Shown: positions 15,577 through 25,854, counted from the stretch's first letter. The stretch: DNA of 64,000 nucleotides from CBFFRJ01 sp051486985 (GCF_051486985.1 NZ_JAHVDV010000031.1:1-64000), one strand, 5' to 3'. Numbers and translations are program-made. The notes: generated from the letters alone by a model not told the origin.

Positions 15577-18237
15577 TTAAGGTGTCGCTGCTGCCAGCGC
15601 ACCGCCAGGCGTTGAAACACGTCCTGGTGACTGGTAAGTCTGACACGGCATAGTGAACTGCTGCGGCAAGCCCTGCATTTCTTTGTCTTTTGGCTCAGGC
15701 GCAAGCACATAACTGACCTGACAGCGATTGTGCATCTCTTCGCCCCATTTAACCGTCAGCGTACCTTTATCTTCTTCAACGCGGGCGTAGATCAAGCCCC
15801 CCTGAGTAACAGTACCTACGTTAGCATTTTTTTCGTCGAAGACTTCTGCACCAAAGGGAACGGGTTCACCGCCGAACATGGAACGAATCAGAACCGCGGT
15901 CCCCCGGTGAGTCTCAAATTTCACTTTGACCACTGCCCCGGCGCGTGGAACCACATTTTGCGAAGTATTTTCAAACTCCACATCCAGCGAAGAACCTTCC
16001 GGGTCGATGCCTACGGTATTTATGCTATATGGCACCAGTGATGGATAAAGCGCATAACCAAAGTTGTCGACTTCAGCTCCGGCATAACCCGCTACTTTCG
16101 CCCCTTTCGCGCCTTTGGCTTCAATCAGCGCAAAGGTATCACTGTTAAAGGGAGAGAGAGTAACACCGCCTGAGTGGGCTACAGCGGCACCGCTCAGACT
16201 GAGCGAGCTGCTCCTGTAATCTCTACCTTTACTGAAGCTGCCGTTTAATGTTGCAACACTGCCCTGCCAGCCTGCCCCAATACTACCTGATGACCCGCTG
16301 TAATTATCATGGCTTGCGGTCATGTTGTAGCTGTATTTATTACCTTCACCCAACACCCCGGACAGCATGGCCTGTTCACTTCTGCCGCCGTCACTATTTT
16401 CGTTATAACGCAGGCTCAGATAGGGAGCACGTGTTTCATAGCCATCCCACAACGGCATGGATACGCCAAAATACCAGTTTGTTTGCTCGTGCCCGTTGGC
16501 TGCCTTACTGCGCCCGGCGCTGATACTGTAGTTCAGACGCCAGAGATTGTTGGAGTAGCCCATCTGGTAATAGGTGTTATAGCCCTGTTTACTGTTCCAA
16601 TAATTCTCCGTCGATGCGCTGAGGTAAATATTACCCCAGCCCTTCGGCAATCCCTGATTAAGACTGATATTAAAGCGATTTTTAGAGCGCCAGACGCTGT
16701 CCACGCTGTAGCCCTGTTTAACGTTATTGCGCGTCTGTAGGGCAGTAAGGAATTCCATGTAGTTTTTACTGGAAAAACGGTACGCAGCAAGGGTGATATT
16801 ACTGTCGGTTTCGTTAATAAGCTTACTATAACTGATGCGATAGCTCTGGCCTTTAAGCGTGCCGCCGCCTTTTTCTCCAACATCGCTACTGGAGAAGGTT
16901 ACGTCTGCGCTCAGCGCACCAAACCCTGTCCCCAGTGCTGTTCCAAGCTGGGCCGACTGGTAATTTTTACTGTATTGAATGCCACCATAGCCAGTAAAAA
17001 GGTTACTCAGGCCACGTTGATAGGTTGCTTCATAGAACATCGGTTCATCGTCGAGGCCGGTATTACGAAGTTTACCCGCGGTAAAGCTGTACTCATGTAC
17101 GCCAGGTCGCAATAACTGGGCCACAGAAGCATAAGCCATACTGTACTGCTGTACGCTGCCATCAGCTTCAGTAACAGTGACTTCGAGGTCCCCACCGTAC
17201 CCTGCGGGATAGAGGTCATCAATAACAAACGCACCCGGGGTCACGGTAGTTTCGTAAATAATGTTGCCCAGCTGGCGAACTGTCACTTTGGCGTTGGTTT
17301 TGGCGACACCGCGAATTTCCGGGGCGTAACCGCGCTGCACATCCGGCAACATACGTGGATCGCTGCTGATACGAGCACCTGTAAAAGGCAGGGAGCTGAA
17401 TATCTGACCGGTGGTATTATTTTCCCCGGCAATAAACTGGCTGCGCAGCAGTGCAATATCTCGCTGCACATACGTATTGGTTACAATGTATTCTCCGCCC
17501 TGATCTTTGTCCCAGTTATAGGAGCCGTTGTGGCGTAACTGCCAGGCACCCACGTTGAGGCCCGCGTTCATGGACGCGAACATCGAACGGGAGTCATAGC
17601 CGCCGCTGTAGCTGGAATCATAACCGTTGACATAATAACCGAGGGTAAGTGCAGGTATACCACTTTCCCATAGTTCCGGACTCACCGCGCCGCGCATAGC
17701 GCGACTGACCATTGCCTGAGGAAGGGTAATATCCAGACGTTGCTCGCCGCTATCGAAGTCCACTTTAGCCTGGGGGATCAGTTTTTCAAGATCGGTACAT
17801 TCATGTGCCGCTTCGATGGTTTCACGAGCTTCGGTCTCAAGACGATCTTCTTTTAAATTGATAAGGCGAACCAGTTTCGGGCTTAAACAAGGATAGACAC
17901 GTTTGTCTGCTCCCTCTTTAAACTCCACTTCTTCGCTGTTCACAATTGGCATGTCGTTGAGGTATACGCTGATGCGGTATTTTCCCGGCGAAGCGCTGGA
18001 ACCGTAGGCAAAGCGATCAAGGTCCACTTTATTGTGACCCATCATGCGTAACAGATCGTCTTCAAATTCGACCACATTACGCGAATATTCATCCGGGTTT
18101 GCGGCTGCAATCTCTTCCACGTCTTTACTGGCTATTTCCTCCCCCCATACCGGGAAGGCCATTAATAATGACAACGCCACAGGTGACAACCGGCCACGAA
18201 ATGGCGATATTTTACATCTGGCGTTAGACAAATCCAT
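15577..18237 (-). CDS. Fimbrial outer-membrane usher
   Basis: 886 aa PapC/FimD-family usher, the outer-membrane channel for fimbrial assembly. In order: signal peptide (to about residue 32, ending VWG), N-terminal chaperone-binding domain (about 50-180), a 24-strand barrel with plug (GNIIYETTVTPGAFVIDDLYPAG, about 335-357), and two C-terminal domains ending near residue 886. GGAG precedes the ATG by 8 bp. It follows the chaperone gene by 60 bp. Slightly longer than FimD mature forms but within family range. Confidence 0.95.
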   Translation of the reverse strand: MDLSNARCKISPFRGRLSPVALSLLMAFPVWGEEIASKDVEEIAAANPDEYSRNVVEFEDDLLRMMGHNKVDLDRFAYGSSASPGKYRISVYLNDMPIVNSEEVEFKEGADKRVYPCLSPKLVRLINLKEDRLETEARETIEAAHECTDLEKLIPQAKVDFDSGEQRLDITLPQAMVSRAMRGAVSPELWESGIPALTLGYYVNGYDSSYSGGYDSRSMFASMNAGLNVGAWQLRHNGSYNWDKDQGGEYIVTNTYVQRDIALLRSQFIAGENNTTGQIFSSLPFTGARISSDPRMLPDVQRGYAPEIRGVAKTNAKVTVRQLGNIIYETTVTPGAFVIDDLYPAGYGGDLEVTVTEADGSVQQYSMAYASVAQLLRPGVHEYSFTAGKLRNTGLDDEPMFYEATYQRGLSNLFTGYGGIQYSKNYQSAQLGTALGTGFGALSADVTFSSSDVGEKGGGTLKGQSYRISYSKLINETDSNITLAAYRFSSKNYMEFLTALQTRNNVKQGYSVDSVWRSKNRFNISLNQGLPKGWGNIYLSASTENYWNSKQGYNTYYQMGYSNNLWRLNYSISAGRSKAANGHEQTNWYFGVSMPLWDGYETRAPYLSLRYNENSDGGRSEQAMLSGVLGEGNKYSYNMTASHDNYSGSSGSIGAGWQGSVATLNGSFSKGRDYRSSSLSLSGAAVAHSGGVTLSPFNSDTFALIEAKGAKGAKVAGYAGAEVDNFGYALYPSLVPYSINTVGIDPEGSSLDVEFENTSQNVVPRAGAVVKVKFETHRGTAVLIRSMFGGEPVPFGAEVFDEKNANVGTVTQGGLIYARVEEDKGTLTVKWGEEMHNRCQVSYVLAPEPKDKEMQGLPQQFTMPCQTYQSPGRVSTPGGALAAATP

Positions 18238-18297
18238 AAGACCACTCCAGAAATCCGTTAATCCATTAACCGCAAAGCGCAGAGGTATTGATATTAT

Positions 18298-19017
18298 TTA
18301 TTTTTGTGCTTTGGCTTCAGTGAGCGCACCGTAATCATTAATAGCGTGGTAATTTAATTTATTTAAATCCGTTACTTTCGCATTTTGGAATTTGTAATGC
18401 TGAGCCTCTCCCGGCCCAATCATTTTTCCTTCCAAAATTTCCTTGCCATATTGTAAAACCTGCAATGAGACGAAATAGGGCGTCGGGTTAGTCACATCCA
18501 CACCACCGTCACTGGCGACATTCCACTTAAGCTGGCTAATTGCCTGAAACGCGTTGCCTTTTAACCCTTCCGGACGGTAAAACATCTTAATACGTGAACG
18601 AAAGGCGATATTGAGCCGACTCTGATCGGCTTTAATGCCTTTAGCTTTTGCCGGTACTTCCAGCACATTAATCCAGAAGACGGACTCTTTATCCTGGGGC
18701 AGCGGTGGAGAACCTAAGTAGGTAATACGTAATGTCTGTGCTTTACCTGCATCCACACGGTTAATTGGCGGCGTTAATACAAACGGAACCGCAATCTTCC
18801 CTGGTATGGCTTTTTCTTTGCCGGCATCCATCCAGTTTTGAATTAATACTGGGGAAGCATTATTGTTGGTAACCGTGACCGTTACTTCTTTTTTCTTGCC
18901 GTGATAAATCACGCGCGTACCGCTTAATACAACACTCGCCTGCGCCAGGTGTACTCCGCAGGTAATTAAGGCAACCAGGGCTACCACAGCGCATTTAATA
19001 CAATGACGCAATCCCAT
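18298..19017 (-). CDS. Periplasmic fimbrial chaperone (PapD family)
   Basis: 239 aa. The start at 19017 is chosen because CAGGAG lies 5 bp upstream and the product then begins with a signal peptide (MGLRHCIKCAVVALVALITCGVHLAQA). The mature protein begins SVVLSGTRVIY, the PapD-type first strand, and carries the conserved Arg, plus INPTPYFV-like and PGEAQHY regions. It donates a beta-strand to subunits in the periplasm and delivers them to the usher. Confidence 0.94.
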   Translation of the reverse strand: MGLRHCIKCAVVALVALITCGVHLAQASVVLSGTRVIYHGKKKEVTVTVTNNNASPVLIQNWMDAGKEKAIPGKIAVPFVLTPPINRVDAGKAQTLRITYLGSPPLPQDKESVFWINVLEVPAKAKGIKADQSRLNIAFRSRIKMFYRPEGLKGNAFQAISQLKWNVASDGGVDVTNPTPYFVSLQVLQYGKEILEGKMIGPGEAQHYKFQNAKVTDLNKLNYHAINDYGALTEAKAQK

Positions 19018-19061
19018 AAATGCTCCTGTTGGAAAAAGGGGCATTGCTGCCCCATTTTGTA

Positions 19062-19856
19062 TTATTGATAATCCAGATCGTAACTTACGAAACCACGCAC
19101 CATACCGGGAGTAGCTGTACCAGTGGCGATATACTGAACATAATATTGCAACCCAACCTGGGTACTAGGTTTAGCTGGAGCCGTGTTACCAAAGGAGGTA
19201 AACAAAGATGAGGCTTTTTGCGATGCTGTATCCCCTACTTTAATTGGGGCAAGGTTGCTATCGAGCAGTTGCAATTCAACATTGGTTGCACTCGGGTAAG
19301 CATTCGCACCCGTCGTCGCTGGCCAGGTACGGTCAGTGGAATTGGCACCGGTGTTAACCATGTCAGCAATGTTCAGCAAATTACCGGACGTTGTATTAAC
19401 GTTATTGTAATAGGCTGAATCATATCCCGTGGTAGGGTTGACGGAGTTATTGATGCTGCCAGCACCAAGCGGCCCACCGAAAATCGCACGCACCTTAGTG
19501 ATGTTAATGACGTTACCTGTCGGCACGTCATTTACATCTCGTTCACTGATTTTACCCAGATTGCACGTTGTGCTGTTAAAAGGGTTGCTGCCCACTAACA
19601 ACGTAAAGCCCTTACGCCCTGCAGTGTCGCTTGCAGCCGCCAGTTGCGATGTCGGTACGGTAGGCAGAATAACGGTATTATTGGTGCGCGCCGGGCCTGA
19701 AGCGTTATCAGTGTTTGCAACAGAGACCAAACAGGTGCTGTCGGTGATTTCACCGATAAATTCAATGGTACCGCCGTTGGTGGTTTCGGTACCTGCATGT
19801 GCCGCGCCCATTGCCAGTGCAGCCAGCACAGATGATGCAATCAGAAGCTTTTTCAT
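19062..19856 (-). CDS. Major fimbrial subunit
   Basis: 264 aa with signal peptide MKKLLIASSVLAALAMGAAHA and a mature start GTETTNGGTIEFIGEITDSTC, the pilin pattern with a cysteine that pairs with the later one in STTCNLGK. The C-terminus FVSYDLDYQ has the alternating hydrophobic end recognised by chaperones. It is longer than type 1 FimA (about 180 aa), so it is a different fimbrial type. ATG 19856 is preferred for the signal peptide; an in-frame ATG 12 bp upstream is also possible. First gene of the operon. Confidence 0.9.
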   Translation of the reverse strand: MKKLLIASSVLAALAMGAAHAGTETTNGGTIEFIGEITDSTCLVSVANTDNASGPARTNNTVILPTVPTSQLAAASDTAGRKGFTLLVGSNPFNSTTCNLGKISERDVNDVPTGNVINITKVRAIFGGPLGAGSINNSVNPTTGYDSAYYNNVNTTSGNLLNIADMVNTGANSTDRTWPATTGANAYPSATNVELQLLDSNLAPIKVGDTASQKASSLFTSFGNTAPAKPSTQVGLQYYVQYIATGTATPGMVRGFVSYDLDYQ

Positions 19857-20535
19857 ATTGTGATGTCCCATAATTGAGATAAAAATTGCAAACGTCCATT
19901 TGCTTAATGAGTAAGCAGATAAAGATGGCAGTGCAGTCATAACACTTGCAGCGACAGACAGGTCGGAACCAGTAAGAGATTTCTTATGCATCGCCATCTT
20001 CTCGGGCACAAATTTATCTTTAAATGTGATACACACATAATCCATCAAACCCTAAAAATGTTTCACTATAAAAACCGCAAGAAACCAGACGATAAATCCA
20101 AAACATTAAATACATGTAGAATTAAAAATTTCTCGTATGCTCTTTTATTGCTTTAAATCAATCTCTTCATCAACAGTTTTCAAGAAAATTTTTCAGCTTT
20201 TTCACGTTTTTTAAATAGAACTAATATTAATTAACTGTAAAACAATGAGTTACAAACGAGTCTTTCTTACTTTTATTTAAATTTACGTAAAGAAAAAACA
20301 CATGTCGCCACAATAGCGATGCCAGACCTGGAGAAACACATTTCCCTGAAATATATATAGCGCTTTAACGGGCTCGACTGATAACTTTAAATAATACATA
20401 CCAGCCAACATGAATAGCACGTTAATAAACTGACGTATTTCTTATATTTTCCCGCATGTACTTAATTCGTATACTACCGCTTCTTTATGTTCACTTCGTG
20501 ACCAGATGCAGTTACATATATAAAGGAAATGAATA
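19857..20535. promoter_or_regulatory. AT-rich divergent control region of the fimbrial operon
   Basis: About 680 bp of AT-rich DNA between the major subunit (-) and the winged-helix regulator (+). Long A/T tracts make it a likely H-NS target and promoter region. A frame extends leftwards from 20048 into the pilin gene, but it lacks a signal peptide and is not coding. I found no inverted repeat pair that would suggest an invertible switch. Confidence 0.5.
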
Positions 20536-20985
20536 ATGAACAAAACATTATTTGGATATATTATCGGTCAGGATATCCAACTGGATCTTATTCATAAACA
20601 TCTTATTAATGTCAGCGGCCGCAGTCGTCCAGGTAAACGAGACCGCATCCCCCTGCGTGATACAAAATTGCGTTTGCTGATGTTTTTACTGGCACATGGC
20701 GGTAAAGGTGTTATCACCACCCAGAGGCTGATGTCCCAGGTCTGGGACAAACACGGTCTGCGCTCATCGGCACCGCGGTTGTGGCAGGTCATGCAGGATC
20801 TTAAACTGACCCTAAGCATGATAGGTATTGAAGACGACTTTATTATTCGGGTAGATAATCGGGGCTACCAAATCAAGGCAGATATCGTCACCGCGCTTTA
20901 TTGTGAGAACCGTCAACAGAGTGAAGATGTCGAAAAAAACCGTGCAAAATTCATAACGAAAACTCAACCGTCGCTCGCATCATGA
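20536..20985 (+). CDS. Winged-helix transcriptional regulator, probable fimbrial regulator
   Basis: 149 aa with one OmpR/CadC-type winged-helix domain (about residues 38-115): RIPLRDTKLRLLMFLLAHGGKGVITTQRLMSQVW, then SSAPRLWQVMQDLK as recognition helix and IIRVDNRGYQI as wing. There is no receiver domain and no membrane segment. AAGGAAA precedes the ATG by 8 bp. Divergent orientation next to the pilin gene suggests it controls the fimbriae. That role is inferred from position. Confidence 0.8.
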   Translation: MNKTLFGYIIGQDIQLDLIHKHLINVSGRSRPGKRDRIPLRDTKLRLLMFLLAHGGKGVITTQRLMSQVWDKHGLRSSAPRLWQVMQDLKLTLSMIGIEDDFIIRVDNRGYQIKADIVTALYCENRQQSEDVEKNRAKFITKTQPSLAS

Positions 20986-21188
20986 GTTGAAATAGCGTTC
21001 ACCCAGGTTTTATTTCATCATAAATTACATAGCGATAAGTATTAATGCCAGGCGTTACCCCGCTTTTATTTGTTCATAAGGGTAATGAGTCCATTCCATT
21101 TATTCATGAAAAATAGTGATACAGCTGGGATTTTGAAAACCAGCTCACTACTTTGGATAGGCTTATGTAACGAATGGCCAGCTGGTCT

Positions 21189-21232
21189 CCCCTTCTGAAG
21201 GGATGGATTTTCTTTCAGAAGGGGCATTTTTT
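21189..21232 (+). terminator. Terminator downstream of the winged-helix gene
   Basis: An 11-bp perfect stem CCCCTTCTGAA/TTCAGAAGGGG with a 14-nt loop, followed by CATTTTTT. It is about 200 bp beyond the regulator stop, so either that mRNA has a long 3' UTR or a separate small RNA ends here. Confidence 0.85.
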
Positions 21233-21260
21233 ACGATGAGCGCGCGTACGCTGTTCTGGG

Positions 21261-22568
21261 TTAATCTGCCACGACAACCCGGTTACGCCCCTGTTTTTTT
21301 GCGGCATAGAGGGCATTGTCCGCGCGGTTTATCAATGTACTGGCAATCATGTGCTGTGGCGTGTCATGGGGCAATTTATTGCTGCAATCTAACGTGGCTA
21401 TCCCGATGCTGATAGTCAGAAACCCCAGCGGGCTCGAGTAGTGCGGCAGCTTGAGCGCATTTATCTGCGCACGAAGACGCTCTGCAACCGTCAGTGCAGC
21501 GGCTTTATTCGTATCGGGAAGGATGACGAGAAACTCCTCCCCCCCATAACGACTGACATTGTCATCTCTGTGAAGCAGAGATGACACCAGGGAGCGGGCA
21601 ACCGTTTGCAAACACTCATCCCCGGCCTGATGCCCCTGGCTATCGTTAAATAGCTTAAAGAAATCGATATCCACCAGACATATGGAGAGCGGGTACTGTA
21701 GCTCACTGGAACGGGCAATCTCGTTAAGCAGGCACTCATCCATGTAGCGCCGGTTAAATAATCCGGTCAGGTGATCGTGTTGCGCGTGACGCTGCAAAAC
21801 CTGATTGGCTCCGGCCAGTTTCTGTTCTGCCTGACGCCGCGCGGTGATATCCACCCAGGTAACCGACAGTCCGACCACATTACTACTCGCGTCGGTGACA
21901 GCAACGGACTGCGTATCATAACAACGATCGTGCCAGATGATTTCGCGGCCGGGAATGGACTCTCCCATATCGGCCAGCGCAAAATCTTCTTCGAAAAGGT
22001 GCCAGAATTCAGGCATCAACTCTGAAAAGTGCCGTTGAAGAAGCTCGTCAGTATTATTGTGCAGCAGACGCGCCATTGCTTTGTTAGACATCACAAGATA
22101 CCCGTATCTGTCTATCATGCAGAGCGCCACTGGCGTGGTGTCATAGATGGTTTCAAGCTGGAGAACTCGCTCCCCCAGATTCGAAATATTACGATCCACG
22201 CCCCGGTAACCGCGAAGCTCCCCCTTATCATCAAATAAGGGAATACCACTGGTTTCCAGGACGACAACGCGCCCGTCCGCGCGTCTGTTTCGATTGACCA
22301 GTCCCGAGAATGCCCTTTTTTCCGCCACAATTTCCAGAAAAGTCCGCGCAACGCGTTCTGCTTCACCTGGCGGCATAAAGTCAAACGGCGTTTTGCCAAT
22401 CACCTCATCGGGAGGATAACCAAGCAAGTCGGTGACCACTTCTGAAGACCAGGTATAGCGTCCCTGGGCGTCGACTTCCCACACCCAATCTGAATTGTCA
22501 TTCAGCAGTGCATACAGATGATGAATGTCGTCGTCTTGCAGGATCACCTGCTTATTTTTATCGTTCAT
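21261..22568 (-). CDS. PAS-PAS-GGDEF diguanylate cyclase
   Basis: About 435 aa. Two PAS domains (about residues 14-130 and 135-255) precede a GGDEF domain with an intact GGEEF motif at about 342-346, so it should make c-di-GMP from GTP. The substrate-binding segment DHLTGLFNRRYMDE and the VDIDFFKLFND metal site are present. There is no membrane segment, so it is cytosolic and senses through PAS. The start may be ATG 22568 (used) or GTG 22595. No clear RxxD inhibitory site was seen five residues before GGEEF. It may act on the neighbouring fimbriae. Confidence 0.92.
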   Translation of the reverse strand: MNDKNKQVILQDDDIHHLYALLNDNSDWVWEVDAQGRYTWSSEVVTDLLGYPPDEVIGKTPFDFMPPGEAERVARTFLEIVAEKRAFSGLVNRNRRADGRVVVLETSGIPLFDDKGELRGYRGVDRNISNLGERVLQLETIYDTTPVALCMIDRYGYLVMSNKAMARLLHNNTDELLQRHFSELMPEFWHLFEEDFALADMGESIPGREIIWHDRCYDTQSVAVTDASSNVVGLSVTWVDITARRQAEQKLAGANQVLQRHAQHDHLTGLFNRRYMDECLLNEIARSSELQYPLSICLVDIDFFKLFNDSQGHQAGDECLQTVARSLVSSLLHRDDNVSRYGGEEFLVILPDTNKAAALTVAERLRAQINALKLPHYSSPLGFLTISIGIATLDCSNKLPHDTPQHMIASTLINRADNALYAAKKQGRNRVVVAD

Positions 22569-22880
22569 TGTTATGATCCGCTTGCCTTTCTCCACCCGGT
22601 CAGCCGGGCCAGGCGGGATTTTCCACCTGCAATATTACTGCATGACAACGCACCCATCATGGATGCGATTAATGTAAGTGTTTTACTTATTCATTACAAT
22701 AATGGCAATTAAGACAAAACCGAAACGGCCTTTCGCTCTGTAAATACCGTGTTCGTCCGCGTTGCGACTTAAAACCGGCAAAATGCAACAAAACATGAAT
22801 TAATGAGCAGTGTTCATAAGTGCCAGTACGCTCCTCGCTAACCGTTGTTTAAGCGGGCCCTGTTTCAGCCCCTTCACTGC

Positions 22881-24326
22881 TCAGCCTTTTTGGGAAACCG
22901 TACTGCCCGCATCGGCGTTAAGACGGGTCATATCGTACAAACCAATGGCCGTGATAAGCGCAATAATCACAAACCCAAGTTTGAATGCCATCCCCTGAAT
23001 ATCTTCATAACCCAGCCAGTCGGTAAGCAACCCCCCGGCCCGGATACTGAGCGCGCCCAGCGTAACCCCTAATCCGCTGGCCAGTTGTAGCGAGGTACTA
23101 AACAGGGTATTAGCCGAGCTCATCTCGCCGGGTGGCACCTCGGCAAAGGCCAGGGAACTTATCCCTGTAAACTGCATTGAGCGACTCAGCCCACCGATAA
23201 ACAGCAGCGTCAGAGTGAGCAGTTGCGGCGAGTCGGGTGCCAGAAAAGCACATAAGAAGAGAGACAACACGCAGACGACCCCATTGCCAATCAGCAGCCG
23301 TCTGAAACCAAAACGGCGAATCAGCGGCGTGGTAGCGGGCTTCATGGCGAGGTTTCCGGCAAACACGGCCAGCACCAGCGCACCGGCTTCGAAAGCGTTC
23401 ATCCCGAAACCTACCTGGAACATGAGCGGCAGCATAAAGGGGGCTGAACTGATCGTGGCGCGCAGTATGAATCCGCCACGCATGGTAATGCGAAAAGAGG
23501 GAACCGCCAGCGCCGTCAGACTAACGAGCGGCGCGCGCGCGCGGCGGAGATGGCGTAAGCTCCAGACCAGGGCCATCAGTCCAGCCGCCAGCGTTGCCGC
23601 CGCCTGCCACAGGCTGACATGCTGCTGACTGAACATCTCAAGCCCCGCGACCAGGCACAACATCGTGATACCGGTAGCGAAGAATCCCTGAACATCGAAC
23701 GGACGTTTTTCCTCCTCCGCAAGACCAGGCATCATGCGCAGTGCCAGAATGATAGCCACGATCCCAAGCGGGACATTCAGGAAAAAGATCCAGTGCCAGC
23801 TGGCATAGGTGGTAATAAAACCACCCAGTGGCGGACCAATAATCGGGGCCACCAGCGCCGGCCAGGTCAGGGTCGCAATGGCTTTAATCAGTTGGTTTTT
23901 TGGTGTAGTGCGCAGTACCACAAGTCGCCCGACCGGCACCATCATTGCCCCGCCTACCCCCTGAAAAATGCGCATCAACACAAATTCCGTCACGCTGTGG
24001 GTCAGTCCACATAGCAGCGAAGCCAGGGTGAAAATTCCAACTGCAAGACTGAAGATGGTGCGGGCACCAAAGCGCTCGGCGATCCAGCCGCTCGCGGGAA
24101 TCAGCATAGCCAGCGTCAGTAAATAGGCGCTGATGCCTATATTCAGATCGATGGCGGAGACGCCGAAGGCTTTCGCCATGTCCGGCAGGGCGGTGGCAAT
24201 GACCGTCCCGTCAAGAAACTCCATAAAAAATGCGCTGGCAACCAGTAGCGCCACGCCGGAAATTCGTTTGGGATCTTTTGCCCCTTCCCGAGCGGTTTCT
24301 GCCTGAGCGGTATCAGACGAGGCCAT
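22881..24326 (-). CDS. DHA2-family MFS drug/metabolite transporter
   Basis: 481 aa inner-membrane transporter of the 14-helix DHA2 (EmrB/QacA) type. It has the N-terminal segment AFFMEFLDGTVIATALPDMAK (family motif D1), SGWIAERFGARTIF (motif A) and PIIGPPLGGFI (motif C, antiporter). Proton-driven efflux is expected; the substrate is unknown. It stands alone, with no adjacent EmrA-like adaptor or TetR gene. The upstream gap 24327-24595 shows no gene. Confidence 0.9.
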   Translation of the reverse strand: MASSDTAQAETAREGAKDPKRISGVALLVASAFFMEFLDGTVIATALPDMAKAFGVSAIDLNIGISAYLLTLAMLIPASGWIAERFGARTIFSLAVGIFTLASLLCGLTHSVTEFVLMRIFQGVGGAMMVPVGRLVVLRTTPKNQLIKAIATLTWPALVAPIIGPPLGGFITTYASWHWIFFLNVPLGIVAIILALRMMPGLAEEEKRPFDVQGFFATGITMLCLVAGLEMFSQQHVSLWQAAATLAAGLMALVWSLRHLRRARAPLVSLTALAVPSFRITMRGGFILRATISSAPFMLPLMFQVGFGMNAFEAGALVLAVFAGNLAMKPATTPLIRRFGFRRLLIGNGVVCVLSLFLCAFLAPDSPQLLTLTLLFIGGLSRSMQFTGISSLAFAEVPPGEMSSANTLFSTSLQLASGLGVTLGALSIRAGGLLTDWLGYEDIQGMAFKLGFVIIALITAIGLYDMTRLNADAGSTVSQKG

Positions 24327-24595
24327 AATGTGCCCTTAGCATAAATAACCTTTTGCCGATGCAAAGGTCTGACAGGATGAAAAAGTTGTTATACCAAAAA
24401 ATGGTTAGCACGATAATGACTTTCGCTAAAGAAAGGCCTCGTTTTGAAATGATGCAAATTTTCATTCCACTTACTGCAGCACGCTCTCACTCGCAATGTT
24501 CAGTTAACGACATCCTCCTCCCGACACGCTTTACGCCTTGTTGATGTTCCGTTTGTTCTTCCCTTATTAACCATAAGCTAACATCTACCTTATCC

Positions 24596-24622
24596 GGTGA
24601 GCGCAAGCGGCGCTCATCACCT
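24596..24622. repeat. REP-like imperfect palindrome upstream of the DUF2076 gene
   Basis: GGTGAGCGC/GCGCTCATCACC can pair around an AAGCG loop. It lies in the leader of the DUF2076 gene, 25 bp before its ATG, and resembles the palindrome at 25413. Confidence 0.4.
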
Positions 24623-24645
24623 TCCCTGCATTTGAGGTTTTCGCT

Positions 24646-25332
24646 ATGCAACACGAAGAACAACGGCTTATCGAGGGGCTTTTTCAGCGTCTGAAACAAG
24701 CGGAGCAGCAAAGCGGTGCAAGGGATGCACAAGCCGAACGGATAATTGAAGCATATGTAAGGCAACAACCCGCCGCCGCGTATTACATGGCTCAGTCGAT
24801 CCTTATTCAGGAGGCTGCATTAACGCGGCTGCATGACCAGGTACAGGCATTACAAAACGAGGTCGCCACGCTTAAAACGCAACAACCTGCTGGCGGCAGT
24901 TTTCTCAGTAGCCTGTTTGGTGGCGGGAAAACCCAGCCCCAGGCCCAGCAGGGCAACACCGGCACACCACCACCATACTCCGCTTCCGGCACACAGTTGC
25001 CACCGGCTGCGCCCTCTCGTGCGGGCGGGTTTATGTCTGGTGCACTGCAAACGGCGGCCGGGGTCGCGGGCGGGGTTGTGCTGGCCGATATGCTGACCAG
25101 TATGTTTCATCACGCTCAGCCGGAAGAGATAGTGAATATCATTGAACCCCCGGTAACACCGGAAGCGGATTTCACACGCGATCACTCCTGGGGCGACCCC
25201 AGTCAGGACAGTTTCCTGCAAGCTTCGGATAACCGCGTGGACGGCCTCAGTGAGGACACCCGAGACCCCTTCTTTGATCAAAGCAGTGACGATGATTTTG
25301 ATACCAGTAACGACGACGATGGGTTTATCTGA
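24646..25332 (+). CDS. DUF2076 domain protein
   Basis: 228 aa. The N-terminal domain MQHEEQRLIEGLFQRLKQAE...YYMAQSILIQEAAL (about 1-75) with a following coiled-coil stretch (LHDQVQALQNEVATLK) is typical of DUF2076. Then come a Gln/Pro-rich linker, a Gly/Ala-rich hydrophobic segment (FMSGALQTAAGVAGGVVLADML, about 126-150) and a very acidic tail (SSDDDFDTSNDDDG). The function of the family is unknown. It is a single gene bracketed by REP-like palindromes. Confidence 0.85.
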   Translation: MQHEEQRLIEGLFQRLKQAEQQSGARDAQAERIIEAYVRQQPAAAYYMAQSILIQEAALTRLHDQVQALQNEVATLKTQQPAGGSFLSSLFGGGKTQPQAQQGNTGTPPPYSASGTQLPPAAPSRAGGFMSGALQTAAGVAGGVVLADMLTSMFHHAQPEEIVNIIEPPVTPEADFTRDHSWGDPSQDSFLQASDNRVDGLSEDTRDPFFDQSSDDDFDTSNDDDGFI

Positions 25333-25412
25333 TCGTCTTTCGCCCTCATCTTCCCCTGTCCCTCGCCGGATGGGGGCTTAACTTCATGCCGGGTAAAACC
25401 TGTTAGTGATAT

Positions 25413-25436
25413 CCGGCGATGAGCGTCGCTCACCGG
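25413..25436. repeat. REP-like palindrome downstream of the DUF2076 gene
   Basis: CCGG-CGATGAGCG-T-CGCTCA-CCGG forms a near-perfect palindrome with a GATGAGCG core like enterobacterial REP elements. The rest of 25333-25854 contains no convincing gene or RNA. Confidence 0.45.
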
Positions 25437-25854
25437 TGCAGTGATTATTTTGACCGGGTTAAAGGTTATTTTTATTCCTGGTGGTGAGTCTCTGCGTTAT
25501 TGATTAAAGAGAGCGTAATTGCAATGCTTCGCTACCAGGATATTCCCTCTGCGCCTGATAAATGCTGGAGGGATAGCGTACTTTACGAAATGAGAATCAG
25601 AATAATTCTCAGCCATTACTTCGCGATTAATTTCCTGCCCTGAGAACCTGAAAAAGCTCCCCTCAAGACGGAATGCAGAGAACACGTCTCGATTAAGAAA
25701 GCCTTAAGATTTACATCAGCAGGCACTATTTTTCTTTGCCATACTCTTTTTACATTAATGGTCTTTTCTCGCCGGGCATATAAAATTAATATCATGACGC
25801 CTGCGCGCCAGCCCGGATACGACACATGATAATAAGAGGCTCATCGATCACCAC

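Noticed and set aside
19857..20535. Invertible promoter element as in type 1 fimbriae
   Set aside because: No inverted repeat pair flanks a promoter-sized segment, and no recombinase gene is nearby.
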